In this document: piece after piece, positions 10,758 to 23,478 of the stretch
Numbering within the stretch: position 1 is the first letter of the stretch
How the letters are laid out: the number at the start of each line of letters is the position of its first letter
Assembly: GCF_031755915.1 (NCBI RefSeq)
Contig: NC_083384.1
Coordinates: forward strand, 24,321,001-24,385,000
Length of the DNA: 64,000 nucleotides
DNA from: Ziziphus jujuba
Lineage: Eukaryota; Streptophyta; Magnoliopsida; Rosales; Rhamnaceae
Direction of reading: 5' to 3'
Notes under the pieces: model-generated
What the model saw: only the letters and a program-made list of their open reading frames with translations
Told to the model about the DNA's origin: nothing
The model's database searches: none
Position numbers and translations under genes: made by a program

Positions 10758-12948
10758 TATTATCTTCATAAATGTTGTTTTTTTCTTTTATTTTTCTAGC
10801 TATGAACACCAAACAAAGAAAAACGAAAACAACATTTTACTTGCTTTGGCAAAAAAACAAATAAAAAGAAAAATGAAAAATGAAAAGACGAAAGACAAAA
10901 GGAGGAAAAGCAAAGATTACGAAAGGAGGAAAAGCAAAAATTTTACTATCCCTCCAATGAAAACAACAATAGTAATGGGAGCATTAGGCTCAGTTGGTTC
11001 CAGTTTACAATTTTTTGGATTACCAAAGGGTGACGTTAGAATCGAAACAAAAAGTCTTAGGCCAAAACCCAATAGAAATAAAAGCCATAAAGTGTAGTTC
11101 GGCATGTTAAAAGTGGATGTACTGTTTGAAATCCTCAATCATGGTCTACATGAAAAGTAGGGTTGTCTAAACTTTAAGTTTGTAGAAGAGGAGGAGCCAA
11201 AATAATGTCAATTTCGTTCCACCTTTTTCAAAGCTCAAAACTTTACCGCCACAAACGTATACACGCACCAGGCACTAAGTTTTTTTTCTCTCAAATAACA
11301 TTATATATAATGCTGGGCTGTCCATGTACAAAGTATCTAACAGACCATTCTAATTGGCAATTTTATTTTTTTGCTAATCCAACCCTTGGTAAATTTAAAC
11401 AGTTAAAGAAGTTAAAACAATAATCTAGTGTTAGGTTCGAGTCATTATATTTGTTTAATGTCTAGATGATTTGTCCCTTAATTTATTTATTTATTTTTTT
11501 TAAAGGCTAGATGGCTTGTCAAATACAGAGACCCATATTGTCTCTTTGAAACAACCCAATGACAATGATGATTATAATATCCTCAAGTCTTGGGTTTGAT
11601 CATACTTTGTCCAAATTTTCCATCCCAAATTTATTAAAAAAAAAAAAAGCCTATATTTTATAAGCAAATTTAAAAGATTAATATGATAAGTCTCCAATTT
11701 AATATAAATCTAATTACGTGTGGTGAATTCAATATATGGTCAAGAATCTTTCTCTCATATTTTAATTTTTGAAACTTTGAAATAAGGCTATCTTCTCATA
11801 AATCTTAATAATAAATACATATCTTATAGTATTTAATGCATCTTCTATTACTTTTTTTAAAGATTGATGAGTGTAATAATCTATTATGAACTTACTAAAA
11901 ATATCGAATACTTTAAACAATATTTCCTTCTTAAATGGACTTAAAAAATATTTAATAATATAAAAATGGACTTTAACTTTGAATATCAAAATATAAAAAT
12001 TGGAATAGTAGTTTGGTTTTATATGTAAATGAAACAAAACTAATAACTTCAATTAAATTTATAAATATTTTCTTTGTACTTGTACATATTTTTTAATATT
12101 CACCTTAAAAATATTTTCACATTTCCGAAATGCTACACTTAACAAAAAACTTTTTACCAAAAATTTAGTAAAAATAATGTCACAATATATAAGTGGTTTA
12201 TAAATTATTGATGCCTTACAATCACGAAGGATAAACCAATTCTATAATGCCAATTCATTGTTTATTAAAATTTTGATAAAAAAAAATTAATAGATGTAGA
12301 ATTATCCTTCACCTTTTTTTTTTTAATACTAGTACCGACTATTTATTTGAACTTTTAATTATTCTGAAAAAAACTCTGTTTTTAAAAAATCTTTTGGTAC
12401 TTGATTATTTTTCTTTTTGCAACTAATATAAATTTTTAATGTTTACGGAAAAAGAAAATGTTTCATAGTATTTTTATTTGTTTGTTATTAATCTATTTTA
12501 TAACTTGTTACAAAAGTTTGTGGCCTTTAAACAAAATAATTATAATAAATAAATTGATAAGTAATATGTAAGCATAATCATATGAATTTGTTAGTTGACA
12601 CAAATCAACTGATAATATAAATATCAGGAAAATTTTGTAGATTATAGCCCTATTTAAAGGTTCTAGAAATAAAAATGAGAGAGCAAAAATCTTAGCCACA
12701 CCTGAAGTTAGTTAACATATGTCAATAGACACTTAAAGGATTGTATCTTTACTTGTCGGAAACTTGAGCTTTCAACAGAAAGTTATTTTTTAAAATTTTG
12801 GAAATCATATTTTGTCGAGAAAATATAGGCCCCAACAACAAGTCGTTCCCAATATGAGAGAAAGTGTGCATCGTTTGGTTTATGAAATAGATGTGTAAAT
12901 AGAATAGCTATTATATAGGTTTAATTTTTCTTAATTTTTGGCTAGCCG

Positions 12949-13047
12949 TTTGATCTTTGTTAGCTCTAGTGGTAAAACATTTTTATTTATTCTCATGTTT
13001 GATCTTTGTTAGCTCCAGTGGTAAAGCATTTTTATTTATTCTCATGA
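12949..13047 (+). repeat. 49-bp tandem duplication with tRNA-like A-box (SINE-like)
   Basis: The segment from TTTGATCTTTGTTAGCTC to ATTCTCATG occurs twice with a 49-base period (GATC at 12952 and 13001) and a few substitutions. Each unit carries TTAGCTC(C/T)AGTGGTAAA, which resembles a Pol III A box. AATTCGAATC at about 13054-13063, just beyond the second unit, resembles a B box. It may be a decayed tRNA-derived SINE with an internal duplication. Confidence 0.45.
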
Positions 13048-16000
13048 AAATACAAATTCGAATCATATAGAAGACAGAAAAAATAGATAATTTGTATTTA
13101 GATAATTTATTTTAAAATATATATATATAGGTTTAATTTTTTTTTTTTGCATTTAATATATTTTTAAACTTATAAATAACTAATAGGAATAGATAAATCT
13201 CTATTTGAAATATTAGTTATTTTTTTAAAAAAAAATTAGAATTTTTATTCTTAAATTCTTATTTAGATAAACCTAAAAAAATATACTTATCATATTTTGA
13301 TAAATTCAAATTTAAATAGATTATCATATTGTTAAAATACAAAAATAAATATAAAAATTAATTTTTAATTAATTTTTACCAGATTTATAAACTTTTGAAG
13401 CCAAAAATATTTTAAAAAGATTAAACATGAGTCTTTATGCAATATTTTTTACCAAACCTATAAATAGCAATGGCTATTTTTTTTTCTATTTTTTTATTCT
13501 CATGAAAAATTATTCCTATTTTATCTAAAATAATTATTCTTTATACAAAACATTATTTTAGTGTGAAAGTAAATCCGATAACATAGGCGGTGTTCTTAGG
13601 TTCTCCTGAGTAAGTAAATAAATGTGTTTATTTATTCCAATATTATCTTTATATTTAAAAAACATAAAATTTTTATTACATCTCAATCCCTATTTTCGTA
13701 ACACATTTCCAATATTAACCAAATATCAATAATAGAAGCTGATTCCCATTAAACTAATTTATGGAATCTCATAAATTAATTTTCTTCAAAAGAAATACTT
13801 TTCAAATTGAGTCTTAGATAAAACTTAGATGATGAGAGAATCTATGTTTATTTTTTATAAGAAAAAAAAATCGATATGTATTATAAGAAAATGAAAAACA
13901 AACAAAAAACCTAGTTTTTTTTTACAAGGTTCTAAAAGAGTAACTAAGACATGGTAAAGCGGCCAAATCAAGCTTACTTGTAAGCCTAGAAGCAATAAGA
14001 TCTTTTATTATTTTTATTGTTATTTTATTTATAGAAATCATTCAATAAATAAAATAATTCATATCTTGAACATCAAAATATATAAATTTATGTCACCATA
14101 ATATATGCAATTAATATAAATTAATAAATATTTATACATAATAAATTTATGGGGACTTCGTATATTCCACATTTTCATTAACAAATTAACAAACATTTAT
14201 TTATAATGGATTTATGAAAACTTTATGCTTTCTAAATTTTCAACAAAAAAATTAGTTTAACACCATATATATACTTACAAGACTACAATTATTTAATACT
14301 TCCTATGAATATAGAATTTAAATATAACTGTAATCTAACTACCTATTGTCTAACCCTTTTTTGAACTCCAATTCATTCTCAGCTTAGAATTTATATTTTA
14401 ATAATTTTTCTTTTTCCTTTTGAAAAGGTTGACCTCGCACTGCATATGCTTAAGGATTTAGTAATTATTTTTTCCACTTTTTTAAGCACTAATTTTTCTT
14501 TTTTCATTTTTTTTTTCTAATTTCTTATACTTCTAACTCTTTCTTTTTTATTATTAATAAAACAGAAATAGTTATTCATGGAATTAAAAAATAAAAAATA
14601 ATCAATCCTATTTATATGTTTGATAAAAATATTGAATCAAAATTAAGATTTAACCTTTATAAATAATTTTTATTTCAAAAAATGTTCAAATTGATATAAA
14701 TTAATTAAAAAGTTAAATTTTATATATTTTTAGTATATAATAATCAATTTAAATACAAATTTATCCAAATATAATAAGGATATTTTAAAATTTATCTAAA
14801 TTAAAACATAAAAATATAAATTCTGAAGTTTTTTTAAAAAAATTACTATTCTTTTAAAATGAAAACATATATAATTCTATGAAATAGTTATTCACAACTT
14901 AAAAGGTATACCAACTATATATATATATATATATATATAAAATCTAGTATTATATTTTTACATCTATTCCACATACCAAACATGTTTTTATTGTGCGTTT
15001 GGTGCTGGTTTTAAACTCTTACTCTTGGCTTATAGGAGAATTTTCATAAAACATGCTTGGTAAACCTATAGATTTTACTTTCTTTTTTTTTTTTTAATAA
15101 TTTACTCCCTCCAAAAGCTAGAATCTGATAAGTAGCTAATGGTAGCTTCTTAGATTCTCTTTTTAGCATAATTGAATTTTAAAATTACTATTACATTGTT
15201 TAACTAATAATAAAACTCATTTTTATCCATTTATAATATATATAAATACATGAGGAAATAATTATTCATATTTGTTTTGGTCATTATATATAATTAAAAT
15301 GATTAAGTATGTTATCAAATGCTTAAATTCTAATTTTGTAACTTTTAACAATGTTGAAATAATAGTTATCAAACGCGTATCAGATGGTCAAAAAAATTAA
15401 TTATTATTTCAACAAAGTTTCATAATTTACAGCAATCCTAAACTAAGTCTCACTTGAAAATAAGGTATTTTTTCCAAACCTATAGCTGGGCTGGCCTTTT
15501 GGAACAATGCTTTTTGGTGAATAACAAAAAACTTAATTATGCTTCATTTGGAATTAATTTTGAAACTCTAAAATTGATTATTAAAGAATCCAAAGCTATT
15601 TTATATGTTTGGTAAATTTTAAAAATTTTAATTTTACGAGAGTTTATATTCTTTAACAGCTGTTTTTAAGAAGTAATAAAATATTAACTTGTGAGATTCT
15701 GATTTTAAACTTTTCTAATAATCTTTAATTAAAACACCAATTTTAACTCTTATTAAAAAGTTAATATCATTTTTGTCCTAGATATATTGATATTTTACCG
15801 AACAATATTATGATCAACTTTTTTTTTATTCTTTTTTAATCATTATATACCATAACAGTAATTAAGTATTATTATTTACCAAATACTCAAATTAGTATTT
15901 TAAATTATACATTATCAAAGAATTTATTCGGTTATTTTTTCAATACAATTTAAATTGATTTTTTTAGAAGCTATAATAATGCTAAACTGAGCCTCAGTGA

Positions 16001-18411
16001 TAAAGGAAGGAAATCATGGGAATTATGAATTAGAAAATGCTGCCAAATTTTATTGAAACGTCAAAGTTGTTTTTGTCAATATCTACCCCGCCATCTCCGA
16101 CGTGATTGAGATGAAAAAAAGAAAGAAAAAAGAAAAAATGAAAAAGAAAAAGAAAGAGAGAGTGGCAGTCTGCCACTATCAAGAAGAAAAATTGGTGAAT
16201 CAGTTTTTCAATGTTAATAATCAAATGGACGAAAAGATTTGTTTTTTCTCTTTGTATAACTCTACTATCATTGTAATATATAGGATCGAGTCGTTCAATA
16301 AATCCGTGTTTGAGGGGTTATTTATTGAAGTAATTATTGTATTTAGAATTTTCTAAGACAAGGAAATTCTTTTCTTCAAATATTTGCTCCAACTTTCTTT
16401 CGTGAATTATTTGAAAAGATTAAAAAAGAAAAAAAGAAAAAACTTTCCTTCTAGAATTCTCATGTGAGAATGTGTGGGTATCGAACTAATTAATTGCTAC
16501 TTTGCCTGGATGGAATTTGCGTTGAACTTTTTGTCTTTTAGATCAAGATCTTTTTAATTTTTTGAATTATCTAAATAAGCTGACCTGTTGAAATCTATAT
16601 CAATTGCATTTTGGGTGGGACCGTTGGGCTTGGATTTTATTTTATCTTAATTTTTTAATTTTTTTTTAATATTTGATTAGACTTGGGTCATTTCGTTAAT
16701 GCCGTAAAGGGTCTAAATTCTGGTGAAATATTTCATTTAAATTACTTATTTTTCCTCTTATTATAATTACGTCTATATTTTTAAAAATTTACTATAAATT
16801 TTTTATCTATTAATTTTTATTAATTAATTATAACAGTTAAATATTAAAATTATATTTTTATAATATTATTTAATAGTAAAATATTAATTTTTAACCTAGT
16901 ATTTAACCAAACTGACATTTATTTTAATAAATATAAATAATTAAAGAGATGTGAATAACAGTTTTCTAAAAGTATTAATTTATGTATTCGATTTAAAGTT
17001 TAATAAATTTAAAATGAATTATAGATTTTAAAAAATTTGATAGATTGTTATAGAATTTCACAGATTTCATAAAAAATTTATAAAAATCCAATTAAATCTT
17101 TGAGATTAATGCTAAATTTTATATTGATAATTTTATTCATAATTTTAATATTAAAATTCTTTCAAATCCACTAAAATCCGTTATTTTTTAAAATATTTTA
17201 AAATTAATAATTTTTTGAATACCACTAGATTTTAAAAAAAATTTATAAAATCCTAATTGAATACATCTAGATTTTAATAAAATTTTATAAAATCCATTAA
17301 AATATCAATTGAATATTATTGGACTTGTATAAATTTTTTTAAAATTTAAATTGAATACATCTAAATTTCTAACTACTTTTAAATTCTAAATTTAATACAC
17401 CTCTCTTGAATATAATTACAATAATACAGAGGGATCTAAGTTGTCAAACTCTAAACTATAATTTCAAAAATGTTTATAGATAAAAACATAAAATTTTTAT
17501 AAGAACATTTTTAAAGGATTGTTTATCTATTGTATATACTCTTTATTTTAAAAAGTTAATTTTTTCAAAAACATATTTCAACTCAACTTTTATTTGGATT
17601 TTTTAATATAAACAATAAATTTGACTTTTCAAATATATGCACTTTGTGTACTTGTCTATGATATAGCATTCTTGGTAGAGCTCTTTATATATGAGGAACT
17701 ATATTTTTTTAATTCCAATGAAACTTCCAACATTCAGTTTTTCTTTATTACTCATAGCAGAATAAATAAATTGTTTTTATTTTTATTTTTGTGCAATATA
17801 TATTTAATTTTATTAAATTAATAAAATAATTTCAAGGGGAAATATAAAAAGTTTTTACAGTTTAGAGGAATAAGAACAAAAATGTGTTATAATTTGGAGT
17901 TAAAATGATATTATAATCTTTTAAAATAATTATACAGTTTTTTCATCCCTTAGAAAACATATTTATTTTTCAAAAAAGTTATAGAAAAACAAATAAGATT
18001 TGACCTCTAAATTCCACTAATCCAAACCATGTGTTTTTTTTTTTTTTTTTTTTTGGGTGACGCCAATGAAAAGTCACTCTCTTCTTTTAAACCCTTATAC
18101 AATATATTTAAAAACAGAAAAGCTAATATATTATTATAAGCCAAAGAGGGCCATAAAAAGTGATAAATATTTAAATTTCGCACTTCAAACTATTTTGGAT
18201 GACACTTGTTTGTTACACAGGCAAAAAACTAAAAAGGCTAGAAATTTGTCCAAGCTACCATAATTTTAATGGACATAAAATTTATGTATTAATTTAATAT
18301 ATAAATGATTCTTTCAAAATAATTTAATATGTGTAAACTTAATACCTTATCAGAGCAACTAATATTAAACTTCAAAATTATTGTTTTTTTTTTTTTGTTA
18401 ACTTATATATA

Positions 18412-18414
<3 letters not shown>

Positions 18415-18475
<61 letters not shown>
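18415..18475. repeat. (AT)n microsatellite, about 30 units
   Basis: An uninterrupted run of alternating A and T of about 61 bases is visible, preceded by a shorter TATATATATG stretch. It is the longest perfect dinucleotide tract in the window and is likely polymorphic. Confidence 0.95.
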
Positions 18476-18480
<5 letters not shown>

Positions 18481-19029
18481 GATTGAATGTTTACATTCAT
18501 CTACCTTATAAAAATAACTATTAAATTGAGAAGTATTATGCTACCACTTCACACCGTATAAAATTTCAGGATGTGTTTAGTATGCAGAATCAACGTAGGA
18601 ATAAAAAACTTATTCTATAAGATTAGCTATTACTATATTTGCTATATGTCAAATTTTAAAAATATCTATTTGAAATACTTATTCTCTCATTTTAAAGAAT
18701 AATTATTTTTTTAAATTAAAAATTAGTATTTTTTATTTAAAAGATAAATATTCTTATTATGTTTAAAATATATTCGAATATAAATTAATTATTTTAAACT
18801 AAAATACATAAATAGTTATACATTTTGATTTTTAATTAATTTTTATCAAATTTAATAATTTTAAAAAATCATTATAAATATTAAACATTAAATCTAATTC
18901 AATATAATAATTAAATATTGAATAATTTTTTTTTAAATTCATATAAATATCTATTCCTATTTTATCACCAAAAACTATTTTGTATATTAAACATAAGCTT
19001 AATTTTTAATCATTTTTATAGAAGCGATA

Positions 19030-19400
19030 GCATTTTAAAACGTCTATTGGCATTGGGTCGAGCCAGGGTGGCCATCCCCATCCCCGTCCTTACAAGGATT
19101 TTGAGCTCCCATTCTCACCCAGGCCTTAGTTTAGGAAGGAGTAGGGAAGCGCAGGGATTTTTTTTTTTTTCAATAATATATATTTAAATTATTTTTATTA
19201 AATATAATTTAAAAATAAAATAACGAAGATATATAAATTGCTCATCTAAGCAGAAGAATATTAAAATTAAATTAAATATATTTTATATTATTAATAATAT
19301 TCCTAACGGGCCGGAACCTGTTCCCCATTCTTGTCCCAGGCCTGTGTACTTTTGCCCTGCCCTGGCTCCATCACCCTTTATAACGTGAGAAAAACTTCTT
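19030..19400. mobile_element. GC-richer repeat island (possible transposon relic)
   Basis: Two blocks (19045-19160 and 19305-19395) are rich in CCCATCCCCGTCC and CCCAGGCCTG-type words, while their surroundings are extremely AT-rich. The gap between them is AT-rich again. Such CCCCATCCCCG words occur in some plant non-autonomous elements. No frame or terminal repeats could be fixed. Confidence 0.3.
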
Positions 19401-20700
19401 CGTTAAAGGTAGAACACCATGGAAATTTGGTTGCATTAAATTGCCATTCCCATTCAGAGAATGTTTATAATAAATTAAAACTTTGTAATATATATATATA
19501 TATATATATCGATCAAGCACAAATAAGGTTTTTAATGCCATGACTTATATCATAATTTTTTTTATTTTTAAAATCTAGTTAAAATTTAAAATTATATTTA
19601 TTCATGATTAGATTATGATAGGATTTATTTGTTTTTAAAATAAAGTATTATCATATCATTAAATCTGTATTTTACTATTTCTAAATTTAAATCATAATTA
19701 TTGATATAATCTTAAGGTTAATCAAAAAAATTAATATTAAAATTTTGAAATCATTCTATGAATCTGATTATATATATATATATATATATAATTTAGTTTA
19801 CATTTTCAATTTAAAGTTTTGGGTATTTAACTTTCCCCTAAAACAGTTCAATCAAACAGCAGTTTAAGTTATAATTCCCAATCTCATACAACAAAAATTA
19901 AATAAATAAAAAATTAGGGATTTTGCTATCGCGTCCACGGTACTATGATTGCAAAGCCAATTTGCAGTAGAATTGCCCTTTATGTGCCATATGGGCCTGA
20001 TTGATCATATTACTCAAGGTTTTAGAGACAGAACAGAGCCTGCTCTGATCAATCAATGGGTTAAGAGTGAAGATGATGATACTTGGTGAAAGCCAACCCA
20101 CAAAATCAATTGCCCAAATAGCAATCATTTGAAAGCCTAGCTGGCTAGCCCATGATTTTGCTAAAACAACAAAGATTCTCTTGTACAAATATTGAGGACA
20201 TTGTTAATCTGGAAGTAGATATCACTGTCCTAATAAATGTTTTTACCTTTTTCACTCATCTAGGTTGGTGGTCTTTATTACTTATTTTAGAAGCATTTTA
20301 AGGCTTTGGAGTTCGTCGGGTCTATTTCACTGCTTGCACATCCAATTTCCAATGTTATTTGCTGGCAGAATTATTGGACACATGTCGTGGGACATTGTTT
20401 GGCTCCACCTTCTATATAAACGCTTTTAACAAGATCCAATTTGTCTATTATTTTTATTTTATTTTAATCAAACGCAAAATTTTCATTCCGCGGGTTTTTC
20501 CATTTTTTATTTTGTATTTTTGAATTGGGGTCGCGGTTTATTCAAATTCGATAATTAAAATTAGTGATTTTTCCAACGGACTGTCTGAATTTGAATTGGC
20601 TTTTCTAAAGATTACTGCTTTTATTTCTAATTAATAATTACTAATTTTTCTAATTAATAATTTCTTTGTCTAATTACTTTTGGAATAATGATGTTTAAGG

Positions 20701-20957
20701 AGTGGGAGAGTTGAGGGAGAGGAAAAAGAGGCGCAAGATGTTATCCTCGCTAAAACGACGCCGTGTTGAGCGGGTTTCCAATAATGTTGTCTCGGAATTC
20801 AAAAAATCAAAACGAAAACCAAAGCAGCTGACAAAAGCTCTACCATTCTGCGAAACAGAGAAACCCAGTTCCTTTTTTATTTTTTTATTTTTCTTTTGTT
20901 TCTGAGAGACATAAAATCATTTTCCAGAGCGAGACCGAACCCGAAAACCCGAAATCA
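20701..20957 (+). promoter_or_regulatory. Probable 5' UTR of the CML13-like gene
   Basis: The sequence becomes GC-richer and purine-rich from about 20700. TTTTCCAG at 20920-20927 could be a splice acceptor of a 5' UTR intron, which would join to an upstream exon; a TATATAAA-like box lies at 20413-20420. Whether such an intron exists cannot be decided from sequence alone. Confidence 0.35.
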
Positions 20958-21401
20958 ATGGGCAAGGATCTGAGCGACGAGCAAGTCTCTTCGATGAAGG
21001 AGGCGTTCACGCTCTTCGACACGGACGGTGACGGTCGGATCGCCCCGTCGGAGCTTGGGATCCTAATGCGTTCTCTCGGTGGAAACCCGACCCAAGCCCA
21101 GCTTAAATCCATCATCGCCGAGGAGAATCTCGCCGCTCCGTTCGATTTCCCTCGGTTTCTGGACCTCATGGCCAAGCACATGAAGCCCGAACCCTTCGAT
21201 CGCCAGCTTCGCGACGCCTTCAAGGTTCTCGATAAGGACGCCACCGGCTTCGTCTCCGTAACGGAGCTACGACACATCCTCACCAGCATTGGCGAGAAGC
21301 TTGAACCGGCCGAGTTCGACGAGTGGATCCGGGAGGTGGATGTTGGGTCCGACGGGAAGATCCGGTACGAGGATTTCATTGCCAGAATGGTCGCCAAGTG
21401 A
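20958..21401 (+). CDS. CML13: Calmodulin-like calcium sensor of the CML13/CML14 type
   Basis: A single exon of 147 codons plus TGA, GC-rich compared with the flanks. The start MGKDLSDEQ and the 147-aa length match the CML13/CML14 group of calmodulin-like proteins. EF-hand loop 1 (residues 21-32) is canonical, with Asp at 1, 3 and 5 and Glu at 12. Loop 2 (about 57-68) has lost its ligands. Loop 3 (92-103, [12 protein letters not shown]) keeps Asp, Asp, Thr and the final Glu. Loop 4 (128-139) has Gly at position 3 and Asp at 12. The protein probably binds one calcium ion well and others weakly or not at all. Known for the family: CML13/14 act as light-chain-like partners of IQ-motif proteins such as myosins, CAMTA and IQD proteins in cytosol and nucleus. 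CML13 and CML14 cannot be told apart by eye. Confidence 0.88.
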   Translation: MGKDLSDEQVSSMKEAFTLFDTDGDGRIAPSELGILMRSLGGNPTQAQLKSIIAEENLAAPFDFPRFLDLMAKHMKPEPFDRQLRDAFKVLDKDATGFVSVTELRHILTSIGEKLEPAEFDEWIREVDVGSDGKIRYEDFIARMVAK

Positions 21402-22379
21402 GAAGCTGGTTATGGATTCGGTGTGATTTTGCTGATATGTTTTCTGGAAGTAATTTGGGTAATCTCTCTGGAAGTAATTTGGGTAATCTTTGTTTTTTTT
21501 TCCCTTTTTGTTTTTGTTTTTGTTATTTTTCTTTTCCTGTTTCTGCTTTTGGTGTTCGAGATTAGGGTTTGTCTGGATTTTGTTGTGATGAATTGAATTC
21601 TTGGAGTAATGGTAATTTTGGGGGTTTTAGTGTTCATAATGTGTAGCTATTAATGGATTGTTTTATGGAAATTGTGGTCCTCAAGAGTACTTTGGATTCG
21701 CTTCTTCTAAATGTCAATTTATTTTGGATTAGATTAAATGTTTATATAAGAGCATATTATTGTTCTTTATGATATGAATATCTTTTTCTCGTGTAGATAT
21801 TGAGACTGGATATGAATTTCTTGTGGTATGAAATTGCTTCTGTGGTGAATTTGTTTATACTGGATAAAGAAAACAAAGTGTGTATATATATATATATATA
21901 TATTTGACGTGTATGTATATATATTTATTTGACGCATTTTATCACTCGTTGAAAACATTTTACTTCTCTTAACCATTATGACGAAGACATTTGGATGAGA
22001 TAGTTCTTAAGAATTAAGATCCTCCTATACATTAACTCTTTTGTAAATTGTGAGACGAGGGCTTTTTGTTTATATTGCATTTTCGATATTATTGTCTCCT
22101 CTGGCCTTTTGTTTATACTTTTTAAGTGTCATGGTTGTTTGGTGAGGATGTAGTTGCAATAGAGGCCTTTGTTGCAGTAGAGATTTCGGAGTTGTATTAA
22201 GAATCTTTATAGTCTATAGGTTTATCCTGATAATGTAGTTGGAGCTAAAAGTCTTGTTTTTTATGATATATATATATATATATATATTAATTGAAATTTG
22301 ACAGCTGTAACCTGGTAATATGCATTATCAAGTTAATAAGTTTCTATATTGTTCCCTCTATATATTATGAAGAATCTGA
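21402..22379. other. 3' flank of the CML13-like gene
   Basis: T-rich, non-coding. It includes a local direct repeat TCTGGAAGTAATTTGGGTAA at about 21443 and 21467 that lies in the presumed 3' UTR, and (TA)n tracts at 21883-21902 and 22266-22288. No other gene is seen. Confidence 0.6.
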
Positions 22380-22845
22380 GAGTTGTATGAAGTATTTTCT
22401 TCCTCTTTGGTATCATACACATAAGCAAGTAGCTGGTTTCGCATCTACGAACAATTTTGAACACCCATTGGCAGTTAAAGAGGAAGTTAATATCAGTTTA
22501 TAAGGGAACATATCTGAGAGACATGCTGTATTGAAATTGTGACCATCTAAGGTAAATATGAGATTAGGTCTGTTAAACTTTGTCCGTATATTTGGTGTTT
22601 TTATTGTCCCAAAGAGTTGTATGAAGCGTTTTCTTCCTCTTTGGTATTTATCCATAAGCAAGTAGATGGTTTCGCATCTAGGAACAATTTTGAACACCCA
22701 TTGGCAGTTAAAGAGGAAACCAATAACAGTTTATAAGAGAACATATCTGAGAGACATGCTGTATTGAAATTTTGACCATCTAAGGTAAATATGAAATTAT
22801 GTATGTCTGTTGAACTTTGTCCCTATGTTGTTATATTGTCCCAAG
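22380..22845. repeat. 234-bp tandem direct duplication
   Basis: GAGTTGTATGAAG begins at 22380 and again at 22614, and the sequences following both run in parallel to ATTGTCCCA at about 22610 and 22840. The copies share long exact blocks, for example AACACCCATTGGCAGTTAAA and AGAGACATGCTGTATTGAAA, with scattered substitutions and small indels. No stable frame runs through both. The repeat lies about 1 kb downstream of the CML13-like gene. Confidence 0.9.
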
Positions 22846-23278
22846 TTTTAATTTATTAATGTCCGCGGAGATTTAAAGCTTCTTTTTTTGTTTCCTTGAT
22901 AAAATGGAGATTCACTGCTTGAAGGGTAATATGGTATAATTATGGTCTAGTACTAGGTTTAGTGCGCGAATTAGCTAGGCTTATTTGACATGTACTGTGT
23001 CTCTGCAGTTCATGATGTGTTTCTATGACCATGAGGTTTCCTTCGCGTGATGCAATTCGTTTGAACTTTGAACAGTGTTCAGTGGACTGATAATGGTTGT
23101 AGAGGTTTAATCTGAGTGAATGCTAGATTCTAGTGTGGTCCATGAATTTATTCATATGCTAGAAACGTGAAAATTTTATGCCACCACCTAAGTGATTGGC
23201 ACTGCGAGATGAAGGTGGTAGTTATGCTAATTCTTTATTTCAAGAAGTCAATTGTGCAGCAAAAAAATAAAGAACGAT
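22846..23278. other. Non-coding spacer
   Basis: Moderate AT content and no open frame of note. Nothing recognisable was found on either strand. Confidence 0.5.
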
Positions 23279-23280
23279 GC

Positions 23281-23440
23281 CCTAGACTCTAAGCACTCTA
23301 GGAGCAGCTTCTTTGTCCTATCACCTATGATGGAAAATGATAGAGCGGACTTTCTAGGCCCTAGTCTCCAAGTAATCTAGGATCAGCTTCTTTGTCCTAT
23401 CACCTATGATGGAAAATGAAAGAGCGAAGGACCTTCTAGG
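23281..23440. repeat. About 80-bp tandem duplication next to a Mutator-like element
   Basis: Two head-to-tail units of about 78 and 82 bases (23281-23358, 23359-23440) share the block CAGCTTCTTTGTCCTATCAC and the adjoining CTATGATGGAAAATGA. Both finish in TTTCTAGG or CTTCTAGG. The pair ends about 40 bases before the transposable element at 23479. Confidence 0.85.
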
Positions 23441-23478
23441 CTAAGTCATGGAATTGAAGGATGGCTTAGGATTCAAGG

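Larger units (their letters stand above)
8491..20700. other. Gene-poor, AT-rich intergenic DNA with MITE-like relics
   Basis: About 12 kb with no gene that I can support. Open frames are short and low-complexity (Lys/Asn/Ile/Phe rich) and have no conserved motif. The stretch contains many (TA)n tracts (8867-8882, 9671-9691, 14919-14939, 18415-18475, 19487-19509, 19767-19789), long poly-A and poly-T runs and several degenerate elements listed separately. Segments near 13490-13560, 14993-15455, 15539-16005 and 18570-18990 contain GTTTGGT- or ATTCC-type ends typical of old MITEs, but I could not fix their borders. Confidence 0.6.

Noticed and set aside
10846..11138. Lys-rich plus-strand and hydrophobic minus-strand frames
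   Set aside because: Low-complexity composition, opposite shadows of each other, and no family resemblance.
20885..21397. 170-codon Ser/Arg-rich minus-strand frame over the CML13-like gene
   Set aside because: Antisense shadow of a GC-rich EF-hand gene.
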